Assembly (NCBI GenBank): GCA_943371965.1
Contig: CALRWV020000004.1
Span: 310,001-374,000, forward strand
Reading direction: 5' to 3'
DNA from: CALRWV02 sp943371965
GTDB taxonomy: Bacteria > Bacteroidota > JABWAT01
DNA: 64,000 nt
Position numbers and translations under genes: made by a program. Position 1 is the first letter of the stretch. Each line of letters begins with the position of its first letter. Under the pieces are notes generated by a model, which saw only the letters and a program-made list of their open reading frames with translations, was not told the origin of the DNA and did not search any database. Below, one piece after another: positions 1-9,116 of the stretch.

Positions 1-2
1 CT

Positions 3-3000
3 GCTTCAAAGTTACAGCTGACCCCAGCAGAACGTCAGGTTCTGATTGACAGACTTAATCAGGCTTATTTACCGGCACGGATTCAATTTGTTGAAAAAAC
101 AGCCTCATTTGAGTATCACATTGATAAAGCAGGTGAACTATGGTCATCAAGAATATACTCCAACTGGTTCAACAATGTTATCCCGGCAGAAAATTTTTCA
201 CCCCTTAATTATTCAGATGCCATTGATATTTATCTGGTGAAAAATTTGCCTGATATGACAGGCGCATTGGGAATATCCAGTTTCCCAGATGATCCATATA
301 AACCGGGAAGCAGTGCGAAGGATCATATTATCCTGTCAGATGAAGTGGAAATAACGCTGACCAACAAAAACACAACAGGTGCGGTTGTACATTCCGTTGT
401 TTCTGCTTACCGGTCTGCCGATTTGCCAAATGCAGATCAGGCATACCGAACCATAATTGTTCATGAAATGGGTCATGCCCTGAATCTTTATCATACTCAT
501 CAGTCGGCAGGAACTGAACTGGTTGAAAGGGTTAATTGTGATGATCACGGAGATTATTTATGCGATACACCGGCAGAACCCTGGAATCAGGGAAAAGGGT
601 TAAGAGGATTGGTTTATGCAGCTTTGATTTTCAATCAGGAATCAGGCAATTACTCCGATTATGAAAATACAGCCTACCATGACGAAATAAAAGATGAAAA
701 CGGAAATATCATTGATTATATAAAAGACTATGCCGGAAACCGGTACCATCCGGACTGGACCAACTTCATGAGCTACGGCCCTCCCGGTTTGTTAACCCAT
801 TTTACAACAGGTCAGGCATACAGAATGCGTCAGGCCATTGCAAATCCGACTTTTGTCCATCTCAGAAACGCAACAGTGAATACCAAACAGGTTGCCGTAA
901 AAAAAGAATTCAATGCTGCCGATTTGGGCGGTGAGTTATACGTGAATTCAACTGAAAAAATAAAATCGGGTTCAGTATTGCCCTTACCACTTGCAACCAC
1001 ACAGATCATCCGACCCGATTTTGCTGAACAGAATAATGTTTCAGGTACATTTGTTAAATACAAAAACTGGAATAACGATAGTCAAACTGGTTTCAAAAAA
1101 TCAACATCAATTGACTCACAAACAGGCGCACAAGATGCTAAATATTTCGCACCCAACACTTCACAGATCAAAGTAACGTATGAAGGGGTTTTGGTTACTG
1201 AAGGCAAGATACAGGTGAAAGATCCTTATCTGGTTAATGGCAGTTATGACCAACCTTATCTGTTTAATGACGTAAATGCCGGTTCATCAATGTATACCCA
1301 TTCCTACAATTCCCAAACAGGTGATAATAAATATAAAATCAAACCTGCCGGGTTGGATTATTTTCTCAACTGGAATGGTTCAACAGTTGCTGTCGATCAG
1401 GGTTTAACCGCCTCAGAATCTTTCATCACCATGCCTTCTTCAAACGCCATTATTCAGGCCAATTACAAAGGTCATTTGAGAACGGGATTGCCTAACAATT
1501 CAGATGCAAAAAACCAGAGAAGAATGCAAACCATCACTGAAACAGGAACCCAGCAGAATCAGCAGATCATGGTTTATGAAAGCATGGGGCATATTTGGGT
1601 TACAGCTTCATCAGACGGCATCACCTGGTGCAAAGAAGAACGGTTGAGCGGTGAGGGTGGCGGTTCAAATCCTTCCATCAGCAATTATGTAAAATCCTTA
1701 AATATTAATCCGGCAAGATACAGCGTGGTGGTTACCTGGCAGTCAGGAAATGATCTTCTGATGCAGTCATTGACGCCAATCGGCGGAGCCATTTATTGGG
1801 GTTGGGGTTTGCAGTCAGCACGTTCTGCTTCCAATTTTATTTCGCTGTCGTCATTCGGTCCTAATACCTTTGCACGAACTGACAGTCGTCCTGTTTCCCT
1901 GCTTGAACTTTCAGGAAATAATATAATTGTTACCACTGCTTCGGAAGCGGAAGACAATGGTATTCAGCTTCATACTTTTACTGTACCTTACCAGGGAACA
2001 GGTGTAACCAGTGATATTGGAATTGGAGTTGCACAACTTGATCACTATTATGTCAGCAGTTCCACAGCCGACCAGTATCCCGTGTTTATTTCCACTCCTG
2101 CCGTTTATGGTTATGCGGCAAAAAAAGCACTTTACTATCTGGGTTCCGGTTATGCTGCTGGTCGGAGAGTAGTTGAGTACAACTTTGCCAACGCCGTTAA
2201 AACTGTACTCTCAACTGCTTACGGTGATTATACCTACACCTATTTGCAGGGAGCGGTTAGTGCTGAAAATGCAACGGCTGTTCTGGTTGCAGGTGCTCAG
2301 GTCAATGATGCCAACGGTACACATTACAATGTGAATTTGTATGGGAAGGCAACTTTTACAACGGGAGTTCCATCGCTTTCTACAACCTATACCAATTACA
2401 CTCAGGCAACGGTTGCAGTTCAGCCGAATGCAGGATTTGGTGCAGGTACACCCACAAACCAGATTTATATGAAAAATACATCAACCAATGCATGGTACAA
2501 GGCAAACGGGGCATCAACCATCGGAACCAATGTTTCCGGTTTTTATCTGCCGGAACGGTTTTCCGCACTGGTAAATTTGAATTCTGTAGTCAACCGTACT
2601 TCAATTGCAGGTATTGCTGCAAACCCTTCTGTTCTTGAACGCTATCAGAATTCAACAGGAACTCAGTTGAACAAAACAAATTCAAGTTTGGCAATCAATG
2701 TCAGGGGATTCCGGTTTTTCACTCCAATCAACGGATCTGAGCAAATGACCATTCTTGATTTCTCCGGTTCTAAGGTAGAAATCATTGATACATTGGAATC
2801 CGGTAAATTGTTGGTTGCTGTAAAAGTTCTGGAAACTTCAGACAATGGTGTAATTGTATCTCAGAATGATTCGCTTCAGGTACCACTTTCGGTTGATGTT
2901 GTTAGAGGTGGAAACACGATCCGTTCCTACTCAGCAAGTGAATGGTCAGCTTTGACTTCGCAAAGTATTGGAGGGCTTGCAAGTGGCGATATTCTTCTTT

Positions 3001-3374
3001 TCAGACTTCCATTCAATGTAAGTTCATCATGGGGTTATGAGGAAGTTAATTTTGGTGAAACTGCTTTAGCTAAAGAAAATGTGGATGAAAAAGAAGGTTC
3101 AGAATTGAAAGCGAAAGAGTTTTCAGTTTCAGCTTACCCGAACCCTTTCAATCCTCAAACAACCTTCAAAGTCACATTGCCCAACATACAGTTTGTTACT
3201 CTTGAAGTTTACAATATGCTGGGTCAAAGAGTTCAGACTTTGGTTAACGGTAAACTGGAGGCTGGTGAGCACAACTTCCAGTTCAATGGTACCCATCTTG
3301 CAACCGGAACTTACATTTACAGGTTATCTGCAAATGATAAGGTGCAGTCGGGCAAGATTGTGCTGATGAAATAA
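3..3374 (+). CDS. Secreted M43 (pappalysin-like) metalloprotease with T9SS sorting domain, 5' end outside window
   Basis: This is a zinc endopeptidase of the M43 pappalysin/cytophagalysin type. Frame 3 is open to the left edge, so the true start and signal peptide lie outside the window. A GTG at 237 is an internal codon: the upstream translation (ERQVLIDRLNQAYLPARIQF) matches the usual M43 pro-region. 1123 residues are visible. The zinc site HEMGHALNLYH lies at visible residues 154-164, followed by the family's CDDHGDYLCDTP stretch and the Met-turn NFMSYG. The middle is a long beta-rich region. The last ~85 residues (AYPNPFNPQTTF to the terminal K) form a type-A T9SS sorting domain, so the protein should be exported and anchored or released at the cell surface. 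A strong hairpin follows the stop. Confidence 0.88.
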   Translation, partial: ASKLQLTPAERQVLIDRLNQAYLPARIQFVEKTASFEYHIDKAGELWSSRIYSNWFNNVIPAENFSPLNYSDAIDIYLVKNLPDMTGALGISSFPDDPYKPGSSAKDHIILSDEVEITLTNKNTTGAVVHSVVSAYRSADLPNADQAYRTIIVHEMGHALNLYHTHQSAGTELVERVNCDDHGDYLCDTPAEPWNQGKGLRGLVYAALIFNQESGNYSDYENTAYHDEIKDENGNIIDYIKDYAGNRYHPDWTNFMSYGPPGLLTHFTTGQAYRMRQAIANPTFVHLRNATVNTKQVAVKKEFNAADLGGELYVNSTEKIKSGSVLPLPLATTQIIRPDFAEQNNVSGTFVKYKNWNNDSQTGFKKSTSIDSQTGAQDAKYFAPNTSQIKVTYEGVLVTEGKIQVKDPYLVNGSYDQPYLFNDVNAGSSMYTHSYNSQTGDNKYKIKPAGLDYFLNWNGSTVAVDQGLTASESFITMPSSNAIIQANYKGHLRTGLPNNSDAKNQRRMQTITETGTQQNQQIMVYESMGHIWVTASSDGITWCKEERLSGEGGGSNPSISNYVKSLNINPARYSVVVTWQSGNDLLMQSLTPIGGAIYWGWGLQSARSASNFISLSSFGPNTFARTDSRPVSLLELSGNNIIVTTASEAEDNGIQLHTFTVPYQGTGVTSDIGIGVAQLDHYYVSSSTADQYPVFISTPAVYGYAAKKALYYLGSGYAAGRRVVEYNFANAVKTVLSTAYGDYTYTYLQGAVSAENATAVLVAGAQVNDANGTHYNVNLYGKATFTTGVPSLSTTYTNYTQATVAVQPNAGFGAGTPTNQIYMKNTSTNAWYKANGASTIGTNVSGFYLPERFSALVNLNSVVNRTSIAGIAANPSVLERYQNSTGTQLNKTNSSLAINVRGFRFFTPINGSEQMTILDFSGSKVEIIDTLESGKLLVAVKVLETSDNGVIVSQNDSLQVPLSVDVVRGGNTIRSYSASEWSALTSQSIGGLASGDILLFRLPFNVSSSWGYEEVNFGETALAKENVDEKEGSELKAKEFSVSAYPNPFNPQTTFKVTLPNIQFVTLEVYNMLGQRVQTLVNGKLEAGEHNFQFNGTHLATGTYIYRLSANDKVQSGKIVLMK

Positions 3375-3404
3375 GTTGATTGAGAAACAAAAGTAAGTAA
3401 AACA

Positions 3405-3439
3405 AACTTCCCCGATGGTTCTGAACCATCGGGGAAGTT
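3405..3439. terminator. 16-3-16 hairpin after the protease gene
   Basis: A perfect 16-bp stem (3405-3420 with 3424-3439) closes a 3-nt CTG loop 30 nt after the protease stop. There is no long T tract, so it may be a Rho-independent-like terminator, an mRNA-stabilising hairpin, or a member of the palindromic repeat family seen elsewhere in the window. The rest of the 316-nt gap to the next gene shows nothing else recognisable. Confidence 0.6.
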
Positions 3440-3690
3440 GATAATTCACTAAATCTGTAATGTTTTAATTGCTCAAAAGTTGTACTTCTTTTTGTATTTA
3501 TCATTTTACTCGTGAAACTCCCGAATAATCAGGACAGACAGTGGAAAAAGATATTGATTTCAGTTTTGGAAATTGGATCAAGTAATTGGAAGAATTCTAG
3601 AATCAGATTAAATATTCAATTTCACTTCCCCTGTTTCGAAATCACATCCATTTCACCTTATCTTAGCTGTATTGTGAAAGGGTGGTTTGA

Positions 3691-6600
3691 TTGATCCGAA
3701 TTTTCCTGATTCTGACCGGATTTTTGTATTCTGTCTCAGGTTTTGCGCAGTTGTTTGATTACCGTCAGTACACAACCCGTTCAGGTTTGGTGCAGAGTGT
3801 TGTCAGTTCAGCTGCTGAAGATCAGTTTCACCAGATCTGGTTTTCAACCTACGATGGCCTTTCCGTTTTTGATGGTCTCAGTTTTTCCAATTTATCTATC
3901 CGTCAGGGGCTTCCTGTTGCTGTTGTCATCAATACCAGCTTCTACAACAACAAAATTTACTGCGGATTGCGGGGTTCGCTGGTTGAAGTTGATCCTGAAA
4001 CCAAATTCGTTAAAGTTCTTGCAAAACTTCCCGGAAATGATGACGTCAATTTCCTGATTCCTGCCAATGGTAAACTCTTTTTCAATTCTGCAGGTCTTTT
4101 GTATCAGATTGAAAAAGATTCGGTAAGCAGAATCAACTCTCCTTTATTTGATAACTCGCCGATGATCGGTATTCTTCAGAAAACAGGCGACCAGATTTTT
4201 CTTGCCAACACCAGAAACCTTTTTGTTTATGATGCGGAAGCTAACTTTCCACTGAAACCCACATTGACAATTGATATCAGGAATGCAAAGTCAGTCTTCA
4301 TTTTCAACGGGAAAAAATATGTCTATGCAGATTTCAATTTGTATGTACTGACCGGTAACGGTCTAACAAAAGAGGAAAGATTCAACCGTGATGAAAATGT
4401 GAGAAATGTAATTCCGTACAACGAATCAAGACTGATTGGTTTCGGAAACAATGGCTTGACGGTTTACGATTCCACATTCATGAAACTTCATGAATTCAAC
4501 AGCTCGAACGGCTTAATCTCCAATCTCATCCTCAATATTTTCATTGACAGTTTTCAGAATATTTGGGTTTTGACTGAAGGTTCGGGAATAGTCCTGATCA
4601 GAAATCTGGAAACTCTAAATTTCAACCGAATGGCAGATTTTAAAATCAGCTTTCCATATCTGCTTGTCAATAGATCGAACTCAGAATTTTTTATTGGCGC
4701 AGTTGGAAACGGACTCAGCCTTGCCGGATATGACGGTGTTATCAAACAAAGATGGTTTGGAAAAAAATACGTCATGGCCGGTGCCATTGACCATAACAAC
4801 AGAATGTGGTTTGATGTGCAGGGTGACGGACTTTATTACATGGATAAAAATAATGTTCCGGTAAAATTCGAAACACCGAAGATCATCGGCGGCAATCTCA
4901 GAGCAATTAAAATCGATTCGAAAAACAGAATCTGGATGGCTTCCAACTACGGTTTTTATATGATTGAGAACAACCATCTTAATGTTCTATATGATGGAAT
5001 TGCAACGAAGATTACTCCGTTTTTCAGTGACCTTGATATTGCCGGTGACGGTAAAATTATTCTGGCATCAGAAGTGAACGGACTTTTTATTTATCAGGAT
5101 AACAAGTTGAATCGTCTCGATTCGATAAAATCAGATTCCCCTGTTACTTCAATAAAACGTGTTTTTGTGGATTCGAAAAAAAGACTTCTGATTGCTTCGA
5201 ACGAAGGTGTTCATATCAGTGAGGATTATAAAACATTTAACAAAATTGCTGATTCGGAAAAACAGAGTGCCGGTACAGTTTGGGGTTTGATGGAAGACAG
5301 TCATAACCGCGTTTGGGCAAGTGCTTCAAAGGGAATTTTTGTGGTTGATCCTGATTCAAAAGTATATTTTCTGAATGAAGATTTCGGGTTGAATCCTTCT
5401 GAGTTCAACCGCTTCAGTTTGATGGAAGATGACAATGGTTTTATCTGGGCAGGATCGGTTGATAATTTAATCAGAATCAATCCGGACATAACAAGAAGAA
5501 TTCCGAATGCACCGGTTCTCCGCATCAAAAACATTATTACGAATTCCGGATTTGTTGACAGGGAGCCCATCATCAATCTGAAACGTGACGTTCAGTGGAT
5601 TCAGTTTGATTTGGGTTTGAGTGATTTTACCGCACGTGAAAAAATCAGTTTCCGTTACCGCATTCTGAACCGTGATACACTTTGGCTTCCATCAACAAAA
5701 AACTCCGCAATTCTGATTGACAACCTGTCTCCCGGTGATTTTGAAATTGAATTTTCAGCCATTGATTTTCTCGGCAGGGAAACAAACAGGGTTAAATCAT
5801 CTTTTTATATTCCTGAACCTTACTGGAAATCAACCTGGCTGATTTCAGCTTTTATCTTAATTCTGATTTTTAGTGTTTACTATATTTATCTGTACCGATT
5901 GGGAATTTTGAGTCAGCGCGAAAAGAAACTTGAAGAACTGATCAAAACACGGACACAGGCTCTCGAGAGTGCAAAATCGTTTATTGAAAATCTGATCGAT
6001 TCTGCAACTGAAATTATTTTCACCACCGATCTTAACGGGAACATTCAAATCTGGAATGTTGAATCGGCGAATTTCTTTGGTCTGACAAAAGAAAAGATTT
6101 TCAACCGGAATATTTCACTGATAGATAATTTCAAAAATGAAATTTCTCTCAATTCCATTTACCTGATTTCAAAATCAGGTAAAGTAACCCAAAAAATGAA
6201 ACTGGAACTGAAGGGAAATTCAGATTCCTACAGTCTGGTTCTAGCCAGTTCATATCCGCTGACTGATGATCAGGGAAAAATTGTGAGCATTGTTTTCATG
6301 CTGACCGATCTTGAACAGCACCGTCTGCTTGAAGCTGAACTGCTTGAAAAGGAAAAATTCATTGCGGGAATTGAAGTTCTGAAAAATACACTTTCGACCA
6401 TAACACATTACGTGAATAATTCAATCACAGCAATTATCGGAACTGCTGAAATGGCTCAGACCAAAGACAAGTTTAAAGACAAACTGGTTGAAGTTGCGCT
6501 GAATCAGTCGCTCGAAATCAGAGCCGTAATCAAGAGCCTTGAAAACCTGAATTCGAAACTGGATTTGAAGACAAAAGAATATCCTGATTTAACCCACCAG

Positions 6601-6708
6601 ATTTTTGATATTCAGCACGATATTGAAATGCATCTGAGAAAATACAGGGAAGAAAATAAGGAAGAAGGAACAGGAGTGAAGGAGAAAGGAACAGGGAACA
6701 GGGAGTAG
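3691..6708 (+). CDS. Propeller-domain membrane sensor with PAS and histidine-phosphotransfer-like helix, no ATPase domain
   Basis: A periplasmic-sensing signalling protein of the 'two-component regulator propeller' type. The start is TTG at 3691, chosen because the signal peptide (residues 1-19, ending GFAQ) begins there. Residues ~20-630 are propeller repeats with the IWFSTYDGLS and IWAGS type motifs. A Y_Y_Y domain occupies ~635-714, one membrane helix ~716-738, and a PAS domain ~757-875. The last segment resembles a dimerisation helix with a candidate His (STITHYVNNSITAIIGTAEM), but no N, G1 or G2 box follows, so no HATPase domain is present. The C-terminal tail is encoded by a GGAAGAAGGAACAG-type repeat that runs past the stop, which suggests truncation or replacement of the 3' end. 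It may signal through partners or be a decaying kinase. Confidence 0.8.
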   Translation: MIRIFLILTGFLYSVSGFAQLFDYRQYTTRSGLVQSVVSSAAEDQFHQIWFSTYDGLSVFDGLSFSNLSIRQGLPVAVVINTSFYNNKIYCGLRGSLVEVDPETKFVKVLAKLPGNDDVNFLIPANGKLFFNSAGLLYQIEKDSVSRINSPLFDNSPMIGILQKTGDQIFLANTRNLFVYDAEANFPLKPTLTIDIRNAKSVFIFNGKKYVYADFNLYVLTGNGLTKEERFNRDENVRNVIPYNESRLIGFGNNGLTVYDSTFMKLHEFNSSNGLISNLILNIFIDSFQNIWVLTEGSGIVLIRNLETLNFNRMADFKISFPYLLVNRSNSEFFIGAVGNGLSLAGYDGVIKQRWFGKKYVMAGAIDHNNRMWFDVQGDGLYYMDKNNVPVKFETPKIIGGNLRAIKIDSKNRIWMASNYGFYMIENNHLNVLYDGIATKITPFFSDLDIAGDGKIILASEVNGLFIYQDNKLNRLDSIKSDSPVTSIKRVFVDSKKRLLIASNEGVHISEDYKTFNKIADSEKQSAGTVWGLMEDSHNRVWASASKGIFVVDPDSKVYFLNEDFGLNPSEFNRFSLMEDDNGFIWAGSVDNLIRINPDITRRIPNAPVLRIKNIITNSGFVDREPIINLKRDVQWIQFDLGLSDFTAREKISFRYRILNRDTLWLPSTKNSAILIDNLSPGDFEIEFSAIDFLGRETNRVKSSFYIPEPYWKSTWLISAFILILIFSVYYIYLYRLGILSQREKKLEELIKTRTQALESAKSFIENLIDSATEIIFTTDLNGNIQIWNVESANFFGLTKEKIFNRNISLIDNFKNEISLNSIYLISKSGKVTQKMKLELKGNSDSYSLVLASSYPLTDDQGKIVSIVFMLTDLEQHRLLEAELLEKEKFIAGIEVLKNTLSTITHYVNNSITAIIGTAEMAQTKDKFKDKLVEVALNQSLEIRAVIKSLENLNSKLDLKTKEYPDLTHQIFDIQHDIEMHLRKYREENKEEGTGVKEKGTGNRE

Positions 6709-6722
6709 GGAAGAAGGAACAG
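6644..6722 (+). repeat. Purine-rich GGAA/GGAACAGG short tandem repeat
   Basis: A degenerate run of GGAAGAAGGAACAG and GGAACAGGGAACAGGG units covers the last ~20 codons of the propeller sensor and continues beyond its stop. A closely similar run lies in frame inside the secreted protein gene at 16121-16148. It looks like a dispersed low-complexity element rather than selected coding sequence. Confidence 0.6.
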
Positions 6723-6791
6723 ATAAAATAATTCCCGTGCAGAATTCTGCAAAACTGAATTCACTTTCGTTTAACACTGCCTAACAGTTTA

Positions 6792-6986
6792 TCAATCAAT
6801 TTCTGAGTGCACTTCAAGATAATAGGTTTTGTGGAATTCATCTTTCACAATTTTGATCAGGTTCGGACGTGCGCAAACTGAACAGTCTTCATCATATTCT
6901 ATTACAAGTCCTTCTGAGAAATCAACTTCCACTGAATTCACTGCACCGCAGTACTGGCATTGAAATTCCATTTCTTCGTTGTACAT
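6792..6986 (-). CDS. CPxCG-like small cysteine-rich protein
   Basis: A 64-residue protein resembling the CPXCG cysteine-rich family (Cys_rich_CPXG), a presumed zinc ribbon of unknown function. The pattern is FQCQYCG ... DCSVCARPN, giving four Cys for one metal site; the family's CPxCG first pair is here CQYC. The ATG at 6986 is preferred over an upstream in-frame start because AGGGAG lies 6 nt before it and because the longer reading would overlap the upstream transporter gene. The start lies two bases after the transporter stop, so the two genes are probably cotranscribed and translationally coupled. Confidence 0.75.
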   Translation of the reverse strand: MYNEEMEFQCQYCGAVNSVEVDFSEGLVIEYDEDCSVCARPNLIKIVKDEFHKTYYLEVHSEID

Positions 6987-6988
6987 AT

Positions 6989-7858
6989 TTACTCCCTGAA
7001 TTTCAGCAAAACGATGGCTGCTAAAATCAAAACAATTCCTGTTAATTGTATTCCGGAAATGTTTTCCCCAAGTATAGTAATTCCCCAAACAAGTGCAAAT
7101 ATCGGTTCAACGGTGGCAGTTATTCCTGCCTGTGAAATTGATATGAATTTGAGGCTTTTCTGGTAAAGCAGGTAGGAGATGGCGGTTGGAAATATTCCAA
7201 TATAAAGCATTGAAAATATTGTGGAAGCAGACAGTGAATTTCCCATTTTCTGAATGGGCAGAAAATTTAACATTAGAATTGCAGAAATAATGAAAATATA
7301 ACTTACAACCAGTTCTGATTTGAGATGCTGATCGTTGAAATACTTTCCCCACACTGAATAGGATGCATAAAAAATGGCTGACCCGATTGCAGTCAGGAGT
7401 CCTATAAACGACAGAGATAAATTGCCGAAAAGACCGGTTATCAAAATGATTCCTGAAATAATCAGAACCAGGGAAATGATTTTGGATTTGGTCAAACGGT
7501 TTTTGAAAAAGAGAGAATCGGACAGAACAACAAAAATGGGTGATGAATATAAAATGACATACGCAATTCCAGTTGGGTTGATTTCAAATGATTTCAGTTC
7601 GATGGCATAAAATAAAATAACTCCTGTGACCGAGTACAAAAAAAGCAGCAGATGAGTTTTCAGCGGAAGTAATTTTATTTCCTGAAAGTGGCTGATGAAA
7701 AGTGGAACAAGACAAATTCCTGCTCCAACAATTCTGACAGCAACGACATCAAATGAAGTGAAATTTTCTCCGTTCAGAAAACGCATGGTTATCCCGAGAG
7801 TGCTCCAGAAAAAAGCAGCAAGAAAAACAAACAGAAAACCTTTGGTGGAAGAAGTCAT
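6989..7858 (-). CDS. EamA-family (DMT superfamily) permease
   Basis: A 289-residue inner-membrane protein with about ten hydrophobic helices arranged as two EamA repeats. The first begins GFLFVFLAAFFWSTLGI. The second begins SLSFIGLLTAIGSAIFYASY and ends with the helix TGIVLILAAIVLLKF. Length and the two-repeat architecture are normal for drug/metabolite transporters, which export or exchange small metabolites such as amino acids or purines; the substrate cannot be read from the sequence. The gene directly precedes the CPxCG gene. A perfect palindrome lies 20 nt upstream of its start. Confidence 0.85.
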   Translation of the reverse strand: MTSSTKGFLFVFLAAFFWSTLGITMRFLNGENFTSFDVVAVRIVGAGICLVPLFISHFQEIKLLPLKTHLLLFLYSVTGVILFYAIELKSFEINPTGIAYVILYSSPIFVVLSDSLFFKNRLTKSKIISLVLIISGIILITGLFGNLSLSFIGLLTAIGSAIFYASYSVWGKYFNDQHLKSELVVSYIFIISAILMLNFLPIQKMGNSLSASTIFSMLYIGIFPTAISYLLYQKSLKFISISQAGITATVEPIFALVWGITILGENISGIQLTGIVLILAAIVLLKFRE

Positions 7859-7877
7859 TTGGGTTGGTTATTTAAGC

Positions 7878-7903
7878 AAGAGAGGGATTTAAATCCCTCT
7901 CTT
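7878..7903. repeat. 26-bp perfect palindrome, copy A
   Basis: A perfect zero-loop palindrome centred on ATTTAAAT (arms AAGAGAGGGATTT). An identical 26-bp sequence occurs at 52965-52990, extended there by one more base pair. It lies between two minus-strand genes, 55 nt beyond the stop at 7959 and 20 nt before the start at 7858. It could terminate transcription of the upstream pair or be a dispersed repeat. Confidence 0.75.
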
Positions 7904-7958
7904 TGAATGGTGTTAAAATATAAATCAAAATGATTTGTCACTCAGATTGAAAGAAAAT

Positions 7959-8297
7959 TCACAGATTACAGGCTTTCCAACCCGCAAAAATGACAATGAT
8001 GAGAATGAACGCGAAAAAAGTAAGCCGCAGAAAAATTCCGCCGGATGCCGGTGCGCAACCTTCATTTTCGTCTTCTTTTTCGTTTTCACTTGGAAGCGTC
8101 AGATTTTCATCAGGAAGATACGGTTTCAGCTGGTTTTTAATTGCGTCAACATCCCAGGTTTCAGGATCTGCTTCACCCAATTTCTTCAATTCAGACAATG
8201 CATCTTCCGCTGAAATTTTTGATTGATTCTTGTTCAGTCCTGTTTCAATGAAAAGTTGGGCAATGTCGCGGTAAGCGCGGTAATATTTTTTTTCCAT
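7959..8297 (-). CDS. Small protein with C-terminal membrane helix
   Basis: A 112-residue protein of unknown family. The N-terminal ~80 residues are soluble and helical-looking (SAEDALSELKKLGEADPETW), followed by an acidic linker (NEKEDENEG), a CAPASGG segment and one C-terminal membrane helix (LRLTFFAFILIIVIFAGW). This suggests a tail-anchored inner-membrane protein with its bulk in the cytoplasm. Its ATG overlaps the stop of the flavin reductase gene by one base (TGATG), so the two are translationally coupled and probably act together or share expression. No function is proposed. Confidence 0.65.
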   Translation of the reverse strand: MEKKYYRAYRDIAQLFIETGLNKNQSKISAEDALSELKKLGEADPETWDVDAIKNQLKPYLPDENLTLPSENEKEDENEGCAPASGGIFLRLTFFAFILIIVIFAGWKACNL

Positions 8298-8776
8298 CAG
8301 AATATTTTTCCGTTGTTGTACAGTGCTGCCTGAAGATCAGAGTTTTTGCTTCCACCGGTCACTTTCCCGATTATCCAGTAATGGGATTTCAGATTGATTT
8401 CGCTGATGACTTCACATTCCATCCACGCAACTGAATTTTTGATGTAGGGAATTCCGTGTTCAGTCAATCCGGTTTCAATATCTTTGAATTTGACCGACGG
8501 ATCATCACTGGGGCTTCCGAACTGATAAGCGATGGATTGCTGTTCCTTTGATAAAACATTGACAACAAATTTCTGCGATTTGAAAATGGTTTGTGCTGTT
8601 TTTCCGGTTGGTGTAACTCCGATTCCGATTTGAACCGGATCTTTTGAAACCTGACAAACCCAAACTGCGGTCATCCCGAATTTTTCTTTTTCATCCGCAG
8701 CGGTAATAACATAAACGCCATAACTGAAGGTGTAAACCAACGCTTTTGCGTCTTCAAGTGAAATTGGTTCTGACAT
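8297..8776 (-). CDS. Flavin reductase family protein
   Basis: A 159-residue FMN-binding split-barrel protein of the flavin reductase-like family, which usually uses NAD(P)H to reduce FMN/FAD or binds FMN for an oxygenase or redox partner. The recognisable core runs from ALVYTFSYGVYVITAADEKE through the conserved GMTAVWVCQVS (normally GMT..w..q.s) and the KFVVNVLSKEQ segment. The ATG at 8776 is preferred to an in-frame start 30 nt upstream because the domain begins directly after it and upstream residues are unrelated. It is first in a two-gene unit with the tail-anchored protein. Confidence 0.8.
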   Translation of the reverse strand: MSEPISLEDAKALVYTFSYGVYVITAADEKEKFGMTAVWVCQVSKDPVQIGIGVTPTGKTAQTIFKSQKFVVNVLSKEQQSIAYQFGSPSDDPSVKFKDIETGLTEHGIPYIKNSVAWMECEVISEINLKSHYWIIGKVTGGSKNSDLQAALYNNGKIF

Positions 8777-8843
8777 TCTGATTCCATTCGTTTTAAATTT
8801 CAGCAAAAATACAATTTTAAAACTTAAATTGTCCTATAGGATT

Positions 8844-8968
8844 AATAGCCCTGACCTTAAGGTCGGGGATAAATCAAATCGACCTGAATTGGCTTTAGCC
8901 TAACATTATTTTGGCTGAAGCCAGAAAATCAGTTTGATTTTCCCCACGACCTGAAGGTCGTGGCTATT
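8844..8968. repeat. Composite inverted-repeat element
   Basis: A 125-bp element begins AATAGCC and ends GGCTATT. It holds three dyads. The outer two are related to each other in inverted orientation: CCCTGACCTT/AAGGTCGGGG (8849-8868) and CCACGACCT-GA-AGGTCGTGG (8944-8963). The middle hairpin is TGGCTTTAGCC/GGCTGAAGCCA (8890-8923). It fills most of the gap between the flavin reductase and the next sensor kinase. It looks like a non-autonomous repeat or a bidirectional terminator; no ORF is present. Confidence 0.65.
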
Positions 8969-9116
8969 GATAAATCCCGGTAAAAAAATGGACATTCAAA
9001 AAACAATCAGTTTTAAATTAATCCAAGATTTTTGAAACTTCTGGTTCTCAGCAAAAATAATTTCCGTATTTTCGAAACCTCAACTTAAATTGAAACTGAA
9101 CAACAGTGACGTTCAA

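Noticed and set aside
46..240. 64-residue reading frame at the left edge
   Set aside because: A different frame, open to the edge, continues the M43 protease with matching family residues, so this one is a shadow.
3512..3694. 60-residue plus-strand reading frame before the propeller sensor
   Set aside because: No ribosome site, no family resemblance, overlaps the sensor start and has no conserved-looking features.
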